This document shows positions 28,004 to 37,626 of a stretch of 64,000 nt of DNA, piece by piece. The DNA is from Caballeronia grimmiae (GTDB taxonomy: Bacteria; Pseudomonadota; Gammaproteobacteria; Burkholderiales; Burkholderiaceae). The stretch covers positions 1-64,000 of the forward strand of contig NZ_JFHE01000005.1 in the NCBI RefSeq assembly GCF_000698555.1, given 5' to 3'. The position numbers and the translations under genes are program-made. The notes below the pieces were generated by a model. It was not told the DNA's origin. It searched no databases and saw nothing but the letters and a program-made list of their open reading frames with translations. The number at the start of each line of letters is the position of its first letter. Position 1 is the stretch's first letter.

Positions 28004-28198
28004 ATGTTCACCTGCCGAAACCAGTCCTGCGGCGCAGACTGGAAGCTCTCTGACGTCAACATTCACAACGAAGGCCAAGGCCTGCTCTTTCGCTGCCCGA
28101 TGTGCGGCGCGCGCAACTACGTAACCCGCCGCCGGACAAAGGATGGCGAAACCACGTACGCGCAAGTCACCGAATTCCCGCCCAACGGCAAGCGTTGA
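28004..28198 (+). CDS. Small zinc-ribbon protein (64 aa)
   Basis: Four cysteines, Cys4 and Cys9 (CRNQSC) and Cys31 and Cys34 (CPMC), fit a zinc ribbon. The remainder is polar with a basic patch (RRRTKDGETT). The function is unknown; such proteins may bind RNA or DNA, or act as small structural partners. It lies 71 bases after the HNH gene and ends 4 bases before the dbpA start, so it may be co-transcribed with the helicase. There is no strong ribosome binding site. Confidence 0.7.
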   Translation: MFTCRNQSCGADWKLSDVNIHNEGQGLLFRCPMCGARNYVTRRRTKDGETTYAQVTEFPPNGKR

Positions 28199-28202
28199 CA
28201 CC

Positions 28203-29585
28203 ATGATGACCGATACTTCCTTCGCCAGCCTGCCGCTCTCGCCCGCGATGCAGGCGAATCTCCAACAACTCGGCTACACCTCGATGACGCCGATTCAGGC
28301 CGCGAGCCTGCCGCACGCGCTCGCGGGTCACGACCTCATCGCGCAGGCCAAGACGGGCAGCGGCAAGACCGCCGCCTTCACGTTGCCGCTGCTGGCGCGG
28401 CTCGACGTCGGCCAGTTCGCGGTGCAAGCCATCGTGCTGTGCCCGACGCGTGAACTCGCCGACCAGGTCACGCAGGAAATCCGCCGCCTCGCGCGTGCAG
28501 AAGAGAACATCAAAGTGCTCACGCTGTGCGGCGGCACGCCGATGCGTCCACAAGTCGCGAGCCTCGAACACGGCGCGCATATCGTCGTGGGGACGCCCGG
28601 GCGCATCATGGACCATCTGCAACGAGAGACGCTTTCGCTCGATGCAGTCCGCACGCTCGTCCTCGATGAAGCCGATCGCATGCTCGACATGGGCTTCTTC
28701 GACGATATCGCATCGGTGGCGCGGCAATGTCCGAAGGATCGGCAGACGCTGCTGTTCTCGGCGACATATCCGGAAGGCATCGTCAAACTGAGTCAGCAGT
28801 TCCTGCGCAATCCGCGGGAGATCAAGCTCACCGAGCAACACAGCAACGCAAAGATCAAGCAGCGCTTCTATCAGGTCGAGGAAGACCAACGGTTGCACGC
28901 GGTTGGTTTGCTGCTCGATCACTATCGCCCGGTCAGCACGCTCGCGTTCTGCAACACGAAGCAGCAATGCCGCGACCTGCTGGACGTCCTGCTCGCGCAG
29001 GGCTTCGAGGCGCTCACGCTGCATGGCGAACTCGAGCAGCGCGAACGCGATCAGGTGCTCGTGCAGTTCGCGAATCGCAGTTGCTCGGTGCTCGTCGCAA
29101 CGGATGTCGCCGCGCGCGGGCTCGACATCGCGCAACTGGAGGCGGTCATCAACGTCGATGTGACGCCGGACCCCGAGGTGCACGTGCATCGCATCGGCCG
29201 AACCGGGCGCGCGGGCGAGGAAGGCTGGGCGCTGTCGCTGGCGAGCATGGAGGAGATGGGGCGCGTCGGGGCAATCGAAGAGGCGCAGCGGGCTGAAGTG
29301 GAGTGGCATCCGCTGGCGGAGCTGACATCGGCGGAACCCGGGCACCTGAAGCCGCCGATGGCGACGCTGCAGATTCTCGGCGGCCGCAAGGACAAGATCC
29401 GCCCCGGCGACGTGCTCGGCGCGCTCACGGGCGAAGCGGGTTTCAAAGGCGAGCAGATCGGCAAGATCAACGTGATGGATATGGTGACTTACGTCGCAGT
29501 GGAGCGCGGCGTCGCGGACGATGCGGTGCGTAAGCTGAGTGCCGGGAAACTCAAGGGGCGGAAGGTCAAGGTGCGGCGGATGTGA
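28203..29585 (+). CDS. dbpA: ATP-dependent RNA helicase DbpA
   Basis: DbpA is a DEAD-box helicase that acts in large ribosomal subunit assembly, recruited by hairpin 92 of 23S rRNA. The 460-residue protein has the Q motif region (YTSMTPIQAASLP), motif I AKTGSGKTAAF, motif II LDEADRM, SAT (LLFSATYP), HRIGRTGRAG (VI) and the C-terminal DbpA RNA-binding domain ending KGRKVKVRRM. The ATG at 28203 gives the family N-terminus; an upstream in-frame ATG would overlap the zinc-ribbon gene. It is intact. Confidence 0.95.
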   Translation: MMTDTSFASLPLSPAMQANLQQLGYTSMTPIQAASLPHALAGHDLIAQAKTGSGKTAAFTLPLLARLDVGQFAVQAIVLCPTRELADQVTQEIRRLARAEENIKVLTLCGGTPMRPQVASLEHGAHIVVGTPGRIMDHLQRETLSLDAVRTLVLDEADRMLDMGFFDDIASVARQCPKDRQTLLFSATYPEGIVKLSQQFLRNPREIKLTEQHSNAKIKQRFYQVEEDQRLHAVGLLLDHYRPVSTLAFCNTKQQCRDLLDVLLAQGFEALTLHGELEQRERDQVLVQFANRSCSVLVATDVAARGLDIAQLEAVINVDVTPDPEVHVHRIGRTGRAGEEGWALSLASMEEMGRVGAIEEAQRAEVEWHPLAELTSAEPGHLKPPMATLQILGGRKDKIRPGDVLGALTGEAGFKGEQIGKINVMDMVTYVAVERGVADDAVRKLSAGKLKGRKVKVRRM

Positions 29586-29654
29586 GTCGGGCGGCAGCGT
29601 GGATTCGTTCTTGAAGAGCGACTTACGATTCACGCTCGCCAGCCAAACCGCCCC

Positions 29655-30311
29655 TCAAGCCGCAATAGCCGGATTCATGTCGACGAGGCGGTTGCTCATC
29701 ACGTAGTACGTCAGTTCAGCGTTGTTCGCGAGCTTCATCTTGTCGAGGAGACGCGCGCGATAAACGCTGACCGTCTTGACCGACAGCGAGAGCGCGTGCG
29801 CGATGTCCGTCAGCCGCTTACCCGATGCAAGCATGCAAAGCGTCTGAAACTCGCGGTCGGAAAGCGTTTCGTGCGGCTGCCGCTCCGTATCGAGCGAGAC
29901 GTAGTTGGCGAGCGCTTCCGCCATTTCCGGGCTGATGTACTTCCGCCCGGCGGCGACTTGCTGAACCGCGCGAATCATCAGCGCGGGATCGGCGGTTTTC
30001 GACAGATACCCCGACGCGCCGGCCTTCAGCGCACGCACCGCATACTGGTCTTCGCGATACATCGAGAACATGAGCACCGGAACCACATGCTTCAGGCGCC
30101 TGAGGCGTTTGAGCACGTCGAGACCGGTGATGTCCGGCAGGGAGATGTCGAGCAGCACGACGTCGTAAGGCTCGCGCGCCGCCAGCGTGAGCGCGTCCGC
30201 GCCCGTTGCCGCTTCGCGGACCTCCGATGCAATCCCGCGCTCGAGCAGCAATTGTGCGACACCGCGCCGCACGATGGCGTGGTCGTCTGCGAGCAGGACT
30301 TTGAGCGTCAT
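29655..30311 (-). CDS. NarL/FixJ-type response regulator
   Basis: The 218-residue protein has a receiver domain with the acidic pocket Asp9-Asp10 (LLADDHA), phospho-acceptor Asp55 in LLDISLPD, and a conserved lysine in GYLSKTAD. A LuxR-type helix-turn-helix follows near the C-terminus (TLSDREFQTLCMLASGKRL, then KTVSVYRARLLDKM). It is the output partner of the sensor kinase whose stop lies 8 bases upstream. The regulon cannot be told. The internal ATG gives a standard receiver start; the longer frame adds a poor leader inside the kinase gene. Confidence 0.93.
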   Translation of the reverse strand: MTLKVLLADDHAIVRRGVAQLLLERGIASEVREAATGADALTLAAREPYDVVLLDISLPDITGLDVLKRLRRLKHVVPVLMFSMYREDQYAVRALKAGASGYLSKTADPALMIRAVQQVAAGRKYISPEMAEALANYVSLDTERQPHETLSDREFQTLCMLASGKRLTDIAHALSLSVKTVSVYRARLLDKMKLANNAELTYYVMSNRLVDMNPAIAA

Positions 30312-30319
30312 CGACAGGT

Positions 30320-31141
30320 TCAGGCGTTGACGGAGCGCGGCGTCGGACGCGGCGCGACGGTCCACGGCAGGCGTGCGCGTACCGACGTGCCGCCCGCTTT
30401 CGACGAAGCGATCAACAAGGCGCCGCCCAGCGCCTCGCAGCGCTCGCGCATACCCTCGATCCCGAAGCGCCCCGTCTTGCGACGCGCGGCGGGCGTCATG
30501 CCGACGCCATCGTCTTCGACGACGAGCGTCAGCGCGTCCGCATCGGCGGTGAGCGTTACGCTTGCGTGCGTCGCTTTCGCGTGGCGTGCGACGTTCGCGA
30601 GGGCTTCCTGCGCGATGCGATAAAGCGCCAGGGCTGCGTCGGCGGGAACGCTGTTTTCAACTGAACAAGATAAATCGACACGGAGCGAAGACGCCGTTCG
30701 AAAACCGTCGATCAATCGGCGAAGCGTAGCGCACAGGCCGTCGGCCAAGGCAGGTTCGTGCAAACGCTCCACGATGCGATGGCTCGTGTCCGCGGCCTCC
30801 ATCAGGCATTCTCGCGCCTGACGGAGCGCTTCCACGCAAACGGCGGGGGCATCGGTCGGGAGGAAATATTCCGCGCGGGAGATCGCCAGATTGGCGGCTG
30901 TCAGTATCGCGCCGGTTTCATCGTGCAGATCCCGGGCAATGCTGCGGCGGGCGTGCTCGTCGGCGGCAGCGAGTCTCGCACTCAGATCGCGGACGCGCTC
31001 ACTCAGCAATTGCAGCTCGCGATCGCTGCGCAACGTGGCTTCGAAAAGCGCGGAGAACGGCGAGTGCGACGACGAAGCCCCGCGCAATTCCGCGCGGGGC
31101 GTTGGGCGCTCATCGTGCGTCGACGAAGCCAACGTGTTCAT
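30320..31141 (-). CDS. Cytoplasmic sensor histidine kinase (HisKA_3 family)
   Basis: The 273-residue kinase has no membrane segment or recognisable sensor domain. A coiled-coil leads to the HisKA_3 phospho-acceptor region RRSIARDLHDETG with His73. The HATPase domain has the N box in RIAQEALANVARHA and the G boxes VEDDGVGM and GRFGIEGM. It forms a two-component operon with the NarL-type regulator directly downstream. The signal is unknown and must come from the cytoplasm or from a partner. Confidence 0.92.
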   Translation of the reverse strand: MNTLASSTHDERPTPRAELRGASSSHSPFSALFEATLRSDRELQLLSERVRDLSARLAAADEHARRSIARDLHDETGAILTAANLAISRAEYFLPTDAPAVCVEALRQARECLMEAADTSHRIVERLHEPALADGLCATLRRLIDGFRTASSLRVDLSCSVENSVPADAALALYRIAQEALANVARHAKATHASVTLTADADALTLVVEDDGVGMTPAARRKTGRFGIEGMRERCEALGGALLIASSKAGGTSVRARLPWTVAPRPTPRSVNA

Positions 31142-31405
31142 TCTTTCCTCGCTTTGAGCGCAACTGGCGCTACGTCCTCGGCGAACTCACGAGCGAGCGT
31201 AACGAAATTTACACTCCGTAACATCGAAGGCGGCGAAGCACATATTCGGCTTCGCTCAAGGTAATTGCATCATATCTCAAAATTATGATCAATCGCAGGT
31301 GCGGCAAGGGTTGCGGCGATATACCTCATGCCGTTTCACAGCATCAGCGAATGTGATGTTTAGGCACTTGCCCTACGCAACTTGTAACAAGCAGATGCCT
31401 GGGCG
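31142..31405. other. Intergenic region upstream of the sensor kinase
   Basis: About 260 bases without a gene. It should hold the promoter for the kinase-regulator operon. The AT-rich core at 31261-31290 (ATCTCAAAATTATGATCAAT) is the likeliest promoter area. Nothing further can be supported. Confidence 0.35.
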
Positions 31406-31436
31406 AAAAAAAAACCGGAGCGCGAAGCTCCGGTTT
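31406..31436 (-). terminator. Terminator after the ferredoxin-NADP reductase gene
   Basis: Read on the minus strand, a stem of AAACCGGAGC with its complement around a short loop is followed by nine T residues. It is a strong intrinsic terminator. Confidence 0.9.
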
Positions 31437-31464
31437 CCGTATTGCACTAAAACGTCGCAGCCGA

Positions 31465-32235
31465 TCAGCCGACGAACGCCTTCTCCACGACGTAATGCCC
31501 CGGATGGTTATTGCTGCCTTCCTGGAAGCCCATCGAGTCGAGCAACTGGCGCGTGTCGCGCAGCATGTGCGGGCTGCCGCAAAGCATCACGCGGTCGTTT
31601 TCGATCGAGAACGGCTCCACGCCGATATCCGCGAACAGCTTCTTCGTTTCAATCAGATCCGTAATGCGGCCGCGGTTCGCGAACTCTTCGCGCGTCACCG
31701 TCGGGTAATACACGAGCTTTTCCGAGACGATCTCGCCGATATGCTCGTGCGCCGGCAAGTGCTCGGTGATGAAATCCTTGTACGCGAGCTCGTCGACGAA
31801 ACGGCAGGTGTGCGTAAGCACGATCTTGTCGAAGCGGTCGTAGACGTCGGGGTCCTTGATGATCGACATGAACGGCGCGAGCCCGGTGCCGGTCGACAGC
31901 AGCCACAGCGTCTTGCCGGGCAGCAGATTGTCCGCGACGAGCGTGCCCGTCGGCTTCTTGCCGATCAGCACGGAATCGCCCACTTTCAAATGCTGAAGGC
32001 GCGAAGTCAGCGGGCCGTCCGGCACCTTGATGCTCAAGAATTCCAGATGCTCTTCGTAGTTCGCGCTCGCGAGGCTGTAGGCGCGCAGAAGCGGCTTGCC
32101 GTCGACTTCGAGGCCCACCATCGTGAACTGGCCGTTCTCAAAGCGGAACGAGGCGTCGCGGGTGCAGGTGAAACTGAAAAGCGTGTCGGTCCAGTGATGG
32201 ACGCTCAGAACGGTTTGAGAGTTAAGGTTGCTCAT
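31465..32235 (-). CDS. fpr: Ferredoxin-NADP+ reductase
   Basis: Fpr transfers electrons between NADPH and ferredoxin or flavodoxin, supporting redox balance and oxidative stress responses. The 256-residue cytoplasmic flavoprotein has the FAD-binding RAYSLAS motif, the pyrophosphate loop, the NADP-binding GTGLAPFMSI, and the C-terminal YVVEKAFVG typical of bacterial subclass enzymes. It is a single-gene transcript with its own terminator. The upstream 350-base spacer holds no gene. Confidence 0.96.
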   Translation of the reverse strand: MSNLNSQTVLSVHHWTDTLFSFTCTRDASFRFENGQFTMVGLEVDGKPLLRAYSLASANYEEHLEFLSIKVPDGPLTSRLQHLKVGDSVLIGKKPTGTLVADNLLPGKTLWLLSTGTGLAPFMSIIKDPDVYDRFDKIVLTHTCRFVDELAYKDFITEHLPAHEHIGEIVSEKLVYYPTVTREEFANRGRITDLIETKKLFADIGVEPFSIENDRVMLCGSPHMLRDTRQLLDSMGFQEGSNNHPGHYVVEKAFVG

Positions 32236-32591
32236 GGCTTCTTGGACTAGGCGAAAACGGTGACGCTCACGGGCTGGACGTCAGAAGGGCGCTACGCTCG
32301 ATGCTGCGCGAATGGACGAATCGAATGGCTCGACGGTCCGCGATTCCATGCTGTCTGCCTTCGACGGCCGCGCATTTGCAGAGGCGCAATCAGCTATTTT
32401 AACCTGATAGCCGATGCGCGTCCCGAGGCCGCTCGTGGCACGGCTGCGGCGACGAAGCACAACTCCGCCGGACCGGCCACATTACCCATTCATTGCTGAT
32501 CGGCAATAAAAGGCCGGGAGCACGCATCATAGCAACCGACGCCGCGCCTATCCCGAAATACCCTTCCGGCAGAAGGCGGCAGCGTCGCCGT
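32236..32591. other. Gene-free stretch between fpr and the aldo/keto reductase gene
   Basis: No coding frame of natural composition is present. The fpr promoter should lie in the first 150 bases. The 3' end of the aldo/keto reductase gene begins at the right side. I see no hairpin or named regulatory site. Confidence 0.4.
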
Positions 32592-33635
32592 TCAGACTCG
32601 CTGATCCGTCGACGGCTTTTCCCACAGGTTGATGCCGCCTTCCTGCGCGTGCTGGTCGATTTCCGCCAGTTCTTCCGCGCTGAACTCAAGGTTCTTCAAC
32701 GCGCCGACGTTCTCGACGACCTGTTCCGCACGGCTCGCACCGATCAGCACCGACGTCACGCGCCCGTCGCGCAACGCCCACGCGAGCGCCATCTGAGCGA
32801 GGCTCTGACCACGCCGCTGAGCCAGTTCGTTGAGCTTGCGAACATGGGCGAGGTTCGCATCGCTCAGATGTTCCTGCTTCAGCGATCCGCCGCCCGGCTT
32901 GTTGACGCGCGCGTCCTGCGGCACGCCGTTCAGATACTTGCTCGTCAGCAGTCCTTGCGCGAGCGGCGTGAACGCGATGCTGCCCGCGCCGACATCGTCG
33001 AGCGTATCGAGCAGCTCGTGCTCGATCCAGCGATTGAGCATGTTGTACGACGGCTGATGGATCAGCAGCGGCACCTTGTGCTCGGCCAGCAGCTTCGCCA
33101 TTTCGCGCGTTTTCGCGGCCGAATACGACGAAATCCCGACATACAGCGCCTTGCCCGAATGCACGGCCGTCGCCAGGGCGCCTGCGGTTTCTTCGAGCGG
33201 CGTGTCGGCATCGAAACGATGCGAATAGAAAATATCGACGTAATCGAGGCCCATGCGCTTCAGGCTCTGATCGAGGCTCGCGAGCACGTACTTGCGCGAT
33301 CCGCCGCCCTGGCCGTACGGACCGGGCCACATGTCCCAGCCCGCTTTCGACGAAATCAGCAGTTCGTCGCGATACGGCCGGAAGTCGTCCTTGAACAGGC
33401 GGCCGAAGTTCGACTCCGCGCTGCCGTACGGCGGGCCGTAGTTATTCGCGAGATCGAAGTGCGTGATGCCGTGGTCGAACGCTGCGCGCAGAATTTCGCG
33501 CTGCGTCGAGAGCGGCGTCGTATCGCCGAAGTTGTGCCAGAGACCCAGCGACAACGCCGGCAGTTTCAGTCCGCTCTTGCCGCATGTGCGGTATTGCATC
33601 TGCGTGTAGCGCTCTGAAGCTGCTTCGTAAGCCAT
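32592..33635 (-). CDS. Aldo/keto reductase (L-glyceraldehyde 3-phosphate reductase type)
   Basis: The 347-residue (beta/alpha)8-barrel protein has the catalytic tetrad of aldo/keto reductases in context: Asp and Tyr in FDLANNYGPPYGSAE, Lys in LISSKAG and His in FYSHRFD. NADPH-binding residues near the C-terminus include VLIGASRAEQVVENV. It is close to YghZ-type L-glyceraldehyde 3-phosphate reductases and potassium channel beta-subunit-like members. It detoxifies aldehydes such as methylglyoxal in that subgroup. The chosen ATG follows AAAGGA at a good distance. It is divergent from the MscS gene. Confidence 0.9.
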   Translation of the reverse strand: MAYEAASERYTQMQYRTCGKSGLKLPALSLGLWHNFGDTTPLSTQREILRAAFDHGITHFDLANNYGPPYGSAESNFGRLFKDDFRPYRDELLISSKAGWDMWPGPYGQGGGSRKYVLASLDQSLKRMGLDYVDIFYSHRFDADTPLEETAGALATAVHSGKALYVGISSYSAAKTREMAKLLAEHKVPLLIHQPSYNMLNRWIEHELLDTLDDVGAGSIAFTPLAQGLLTSKYLNGVPQDARVNKPGGGSLKQEHLSDANLAHVRKLNELAQRRGQSLAQMALAWALRDGRVTSVLIGASRAEQVVENVGALKNLEFSAEELAEIDQHAQEGGINLWEKPSTDQRV

Positions 33636-33827
33636 GACGGATTTCCTTTGCGGGTTGCGGAATTGAACTAACTTTGACAAGCGTAAGTGGCCGATGCCCG
33701 GAACCTTGCGATACGCTCGCGGGTCCGGTCAAAACCGACAATGGTAAGCCAAACGGCGCGGGCGCGAGCGTGGCGCTGCGGCCGTCCCGCCATCCGGAAT
33801 CATTCACATGCAATTAAGGAGAGTCTC

Positions 33828-34622
33828 GTGGACCCAATCGACAAACTGCGTCCCGCCTACGATTTCATGCTCACGCTCGGGCTGACTTACGGCGTCAACA
33901 TTCTGATGGCGATTCTGATCGTCGCTATCGGCTGGTGGATTTCGAACGCCGTGTCGAACGCGCTGCGGCGCACGCTGAGCCGCACGAATGTCGATGCGAC
34001 GCTTACGCCCGTGCTCGCGAGCCTCGCGATGTGGGCGATTCGCGTCGTCGCGATCGTCGCCGCGCTCGGCAAGTTCGGCATCGCGGCGGCGAGCATTCTG
34101 ACGGTGCTGGGCGCGGCGGGACTGGCTATCGGCCTGGCGCTGCAGGGCACGCTGCAAAACATCGCGGCGGGGCTGATGCTTCTGCTGCTGCGGCCGTTCC
34201 GTGTGGGCGATTACATAGAAGGCATCGGCGTGACGGCGGGAACGGTCAACGAAATTGGCCTCTTCACGACGCGTCTCACGAAAGCCGACGGCATCGTCAT
34301 GTATGTGCCCAACAGCATCATCTGGGCGAATCCGGTGACGAACTACAGCGCGAACGAACGCCGCCGCGTCGTGCTCAACTTCCTCGTGCAGCATGGACAG
34401 GACGTCGAGCGCGTGCTCGCCGAACTGCGCCGGATGGTGGCTCAGGATCCGCGCATCGTTCAGGAAGGCGCGTCGGCGCCGTGGATCGCCGTCACGGATT
34501 ACACGGATACGGGCGTCAAGTTCAACGTGGGCGTATGGACGAGCGCCGCCGATCATCCCGGCGTCCAGGCGGACCTGTTGCGTCAGATTCAGCCGCTGAC
34601 GCGCGTGCCCGTCGCCGCGTGA
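33828..34622 (+). CDS. Small-conductance mechanosensitive channel (MscS family)
   Basis: The 264-residue inner membrane protein protects against osmotic downshock. It has three membrane segments; the third, lining the pore, is the glycine/alanine-rich AAGLAIGLALQGTLQNIAAG, followed by the MscS beta domain entry LLRPFRVGDYIEG. The cytoplasmic cage domain is complete to the C-terminus. The start is GTG: AAGGAGAG lies ideally before it, and no later ATG preserves the N-terminal helix. It is probably monocistronic. Confidence 0.93.
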   Translation: MDPIDKLRPAYDFMLTLGLTYGVNILMAILIVAIGWWISNAVSNALRRTLSRTNVDATLTPVLASLAMWAIRVVAIVAALGKFGIAAASILTVLGAAGLAIGLALQGTLQNIAAGLMLLLLRPFRVGDYIEGIGVTAGTVNEIGLFTTRLTKADGIVMYVPNSIIWANPVTNYSANERRRVVLNFLVQHGQDVERVLAELRRMVAQDPRIVQEGASAPWIAVTDYTDTGVKFNVGVWTSAADHPGVQADLLRQIQPLTRVPVAA

Positions 34623-34686
34623 CTGGACGCGTTCGGGCGCGCCTTGTAAGCTGGCGCGCCCCATCCCGAAAAGAACGAGGACACGT

Positions 34687-34890
34687 ATGACCCGGGCGAT
34701 TTCTGTTGCGTTGCTGATCGGCGGCGTCGTGCTGCTTTACTTCGGCGGCCAGTCGTTCCATTCGCTGAGCAACGATGTATCGCGATTCTTTACCGGCTCG
34801 CCGACGAACAAGACGATCTGGCTGATCGCGGGCGGTATCGTCGCGTCGCTGGCCGGCCTGATCGGCCTCGCGTTGCCGTCGAAGCGCTGA
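34687..34890 (+). CDS. DUF3185-type small inner membrane protein (67 aa)
   Basis: Two hydrophobic segments (ISVALLIGGVVLLYFGG and IWLIAGGIVASLAGLIGLAL) enclose a polar linker (SFHSLSNDVSRFFTGSPTNK). This matches the short DUF3185 family of unknown function. A ribosome binding site GAACGAGGA precedes the ATG. It lies 64 bases after the MscS gene and may be co-expressed. The function is unknown. Confidence 0.8.
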   Translation: MTRAISVALLIGGVVLLYFGGQSFHSLSNDVSRFFTGSPTNKTIWLIAGGIVASLAGLIGLALPSKR

Positions 34891-34900
34891 AACCGGTGCG

Positions 34901-35677
34901 TCAGATCAGCGCGACTTCCGGCTTCGACGCCGAGCGCGTGCCCGGCAGCGGAGCGTTGCTGGCGCCGCGATACGTGTAGACGAGCGAGAACTTCACCTGC
35001 TCGGTCAGGTTCTTGCCCGCCGAATGCAGCGTGTTGCAGTGAAAGAACACGACATCGCCCTTTTTGAGCGCCGGTGAAAACGCCGTGCGAATCAGCGCGG
35101 TGTTCTCCGGGAGGTCCGCGCGGAAAAACTTCGCCTCGTCGAAACGATCCGACGTGAACGCCAGCCGATGCGATCGCGGCACGAACCAGAGCGCGCCGTT
35201 ATCGACAGTTTCGTCGCCGAGCGCGACCCACGCGGACACTAGGTCGTCGCGCTCGAACGCCCAGTAACGCACATCGCGATGCCATCCCGTCAGGCTGCCG
35301 TATGCGGGGTGCTTCGTCATCACGCAGTTGTGATGCGCGCGCGAAAGATACGGTGCCTCGCCGAAATAAAGCTCCATCCAGCCGCGCACTTCCGGCGACG
35401 TCGCGAATTCCGCGAAAAACGCGTGGCGCGCGTACGCGTCAAGCAGACGTCGCACGGTTTGCCCGCCCGGCGCATGCCTGGATTGCGGCGCACCGGGATA
35501 CCGCAGGTCGGCTTCGTATTCCAATGGCGCGGCGGCTTCGGCCAGTTGCCGTTGCGCAACTTCGCGCATCTGGTCGCAACGCGCGTCGGGCACGAGCCCG
35601 TTCACGATCACGAAGCCCGTCTCGCGCAACTCCTGCACTTGCTCTTTCTTCGATTTCAGCGACGTTTGTTCAAACAT
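34901..35677 (-). CDS. Phytanoyl-CoA dioxygenase family protein
   Basis: The 258-residue protein belongs to the Fe(II)/2-oxoglutarate-dependent oxygenases. The metal triad is visible: His and Asp in GWHRDVRYW, and the distal His in FHCNTLHSAG, with the 2-oxoglutarate-binding arginine likely in LVYTYRG. PhyH relatives hydroxylate fatty acyl or small-molecule substrates; this one's substrate is not known. It converges with the DUF3185 gene and is otherwise alone. A long leader region without genes lies upstream. Confidence 0.88.
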   Translation of the reverse strand: MFEQTSLKSKKEQVQELRETGFVIVNGLVPDARCDQMREVAQRQLAEAAAPLEYEADLRYPGAPQSRHAPGGQTVRRLLDAYARHAFFAEFATSPEVRGWMELYFGEAPYLSRAHHNCVMTKHPAYGSLTGWHRDVRYWAFERDDLVSAWVALGDETVDNGALWFVPRSHRLAFTSDRFDEAKFFRADLPENTALIRTAFSPALKKGDVVFFHCNTLHSAGKNLTEQVKFSLVYTYRGASNAPLPGTRSASKPEVALI

Positions 35678-36001
35678 GTTCGTTCAGCCTAAGCGTGGCG
35701 AGCGCATCGCCTCATGCCGCCAGCGCAATACCCGAAATTGGGGCGAATACGAACATTGTAAGTCGGACGCAGCGCGACAGCCCGTGCAGTCGGGCCTTTC
35801 ATTCGCCATTTGAAGCGTTCGCTTCACTATTCGGCAGGGAAAACGTGGACTTAACGCAGTAATAAAGCTCTTGTACATTGACTGCATCGATTCGGTGCAA
35901 CTTCGCATCCAAGGTTGAATCGAAGCCTTGAACACTAATCTGAGACAACTATCGTCAAGTTTGCGATCGACCTCGACCACGCAAACGGACCTTCTGCCGA
36001 C
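35678..36001. other. Intergenic stretch upstream of the PhyH gene and the basic protein gene
   Basis: About 320 bases without a recognised gene, with possible divergent promoters. No perfect palindrome or clear sigma-70 site was found. Confidence 0.35.
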
Positions 36002-36352
36002 ATGACCCAACGTATCGCTACTGGCCTTCGACGCGTCGCATCGAGCGCCGCGCGGCCCGCCCGGCGCGGCGTGATCCGCGCGTTGCGCCATCATTCCGCG
36101 CGCACGCAGGCGCTCGCGGAGCAAATTAGAACCGTGCATCCTGTCGACGGCATCCGCTCCTGGTTTCGCGGATTCTTCTTCAGCATCCGCGTGCGCGCGG
36201 CTTCGCGCAGCGTATCGCTCAAGACGCTGCTGCGGCGTCCGATGCAACTGCGCGCTCCGACGCCCAAGCCGAAGAGCACTACGCTGACGAGCCGGCGGCC
36301 GCGTCGCGTGTCGGCGAGCAGCGCCGGCTGGTACGACTTCGCGGTGCGCTGA
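36002..36352 (+). CDS. Arginine-rich hypothetical protein (116 aa)
   Basis: The product of 116 residues is very basic with many arginine, serine and alanine residues; one hydrophobic patch (WFRGFFFSIRV) lies in the middle. It has no recognised domain and no strong ribosome binding site. A stem-loop terminator follows. The composition could also result from a chance frame in GC-rich DNA, but the frame ends neatly before the terminator. I rate it as possible only. Confidence 0.4.
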   Translation: MTQRIATGLRRVASSAARPARRGVIRALRHHSARTQALAEQIRTVHPVDGIRSWFRGFFFSIRVRAASRSVSLKTLLRRPMQLRAPTPKPKSTTLTSRRPRRVSASSAGWYDFAVR

Positions 36353-36381
36353 AAGCCGTACGCGGCTTTACGAACGGCAAT

Positions 36382-36417
36382 AAAAAAACCGGCAGGCGCA
36401 ACGCCTGCCGGTTTTTT
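36382..36417. terminator. Bidirectional terminator after metK
   Basis: AACCGGCAGGC and GCCTGCCGGTT pair around GCAAC with A7 on the left and T6 on the right, so it ends metK on the minus strand and any transcript from the left. Confidence 0.9.
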
Positions 36418-36438
36418 GTTGTCAGCCCCGCGCCAGCT

Positions 36439-37626
36439 TCAGGCCACGCGCGCGACCGGTTCGGTGCCTGCTGCTTCAGCCAGCACGAGCGCCTTGTCCG
36501 TGGCTTCCCACGAGAATTCCGGCTCTTCGCGGCCGAAGTGGCCATAAGCCGCCGACTTTTCGTAGATCGGGCGCAGCAGGTCCAGCATCTGGATGATGCC
36601 CTTCGGACGCAGGTCGAAATGTTCCAGCACGAGCTTGGTGATCTCCGCATCCGAGACGCGGCCGGTGCCGAAGGTGTTCACCATGACCGAAGTCGGGCGC
36701 GCCACGCCGATTGCATACGACACCTGAATCAGCGCGCGCGAAGCCAGCCCCGCCGCGACGATGTTCTTTGCCACATAGCGGCCCGCGTAAGCCGCCGAGC
36801 GGTCGACCTTCGACGGGTCCTTGCCCGAGAACGCGCCGCCGCCGTGCGGAGCCGCGCCGCCGTACGTATCGACGATGATCTTGCGGCCCGTCAGACCGCA
36901 ATCGCCTTGCGGACCGCCGATCACGAACCGGCCCGTCGGGTTCACCAGGAACTTGATGTCGCCCTTGATGAGTTCCTTCGGCAGCGTCGGCTTGATGACT
37001 TCTTCGATCACCGCCTCGCGCAGTTGCGTAAGGTCGATGTCCGGCGAGTGCTGCGTGGACAGCACGACGGTATCGATGGAGTGCGGCTTGCCGTCGACAT
37101 AACGCACCGTGACTTGCGACTTCGCATCCGGACGCAGCCAGGGCAGACGGCCATCGCGGCGCAGGTTCGCCTGGCGCTCGACCAGACGGTGCGAAAGGTG
37201 GATCGGCAGCGGCATGAGTTCGGGCGTTTCGTCGCATGCGTAGCCGAACATCAGGCCCTGGTCGCCCGCGCCTTGGTCGAGGTTGTCGTCGTGCGCCTTG
37301 TTCACGCCTTGCGCGATGTCCGGCGATTGCTTGTCATAAGCGACGAGCACCGCGCAGCCGCGATAGTCGATGCCGTAATCGGTGTTGTCGTAGCCGATGC
37401 GCTTGATGGTGTCGCGCGCGATCTGGATGTAATCGACGTTGGCGCTGGTCGTGATTTCGCCCGCGAGGACGACGAGACCTGTATTGCAGAGCGTTTCCGC
37501 TGCGACGCGCGAGTATTTGTCCTGCGACAGGATGGCGTCGAGGATGGCGTCGGAGATTTGGTCGGCGACCTTGTCCGGGTGGCCTTCGGAAACGGATTCG
37601 GAAGTAAAGAGATAGTCGTTTGACAC
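36439..37626 (-). CDS. metK: S-adenosylmethionine synthetase
   Basis: MetK makes S-adenosylmethionine from methionine and ATP in the cytoplasm. The 395-residue protein has the ATP-binding [16 protein letters not shown] near the N-terminus, [12 protein letters not shown] in the middle and the P-loop-like [16 protein letters not shown]. The start codon is GTG, directly joined to a long inverted repeat whose 3' arm carries the ribosome binding site GGAG. This suggests translational control of metK by RNA structure. It is followed by a strong terminator. It is divergent from the lipid A acyltransferase gene. Confidence 0.97.
   Translation of the reverse strand: MSNDYLFTSESVSEGHPDKVADQISDAILDAILSQDKYSRVAAETLCNTGLVVLAGEITTSANVDYIQIARDTIKRIGYDNTDYGIDYRGCAVLVAYDKQSPDIAQGVNKAHDDNLDQGAGDQGLMFGYACDETPELMPLPIHLSHRLVERQANLRRDGRLPWLRPDAKSQVTVRYVDGKPHSIDTVVLSTQHSPDIDLTQLREAVIEEVIKPTLPKELIKGDIKFLVNPTGRFVIGGPQGDCGLTGRKIIVDTYGGAAPHGGGAFSGKDPSKVDRSAAYAGRYVAKNIVAAGLASRALIQVSYAIGVARPTSVMVNTFGTGRVSDAEITKLVLEHFDLRPKGIIQMLDLLRPIYEKSAAYGHFGREEPEFSWEATDKALVLAEAAGTEPVARVA

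Noticed and set aside
32686..33330. Alternative reading frame in the aldo/keto reductase gene
   Set aside because: It is a shadow of the correct frame, which carries all catalytic residues.
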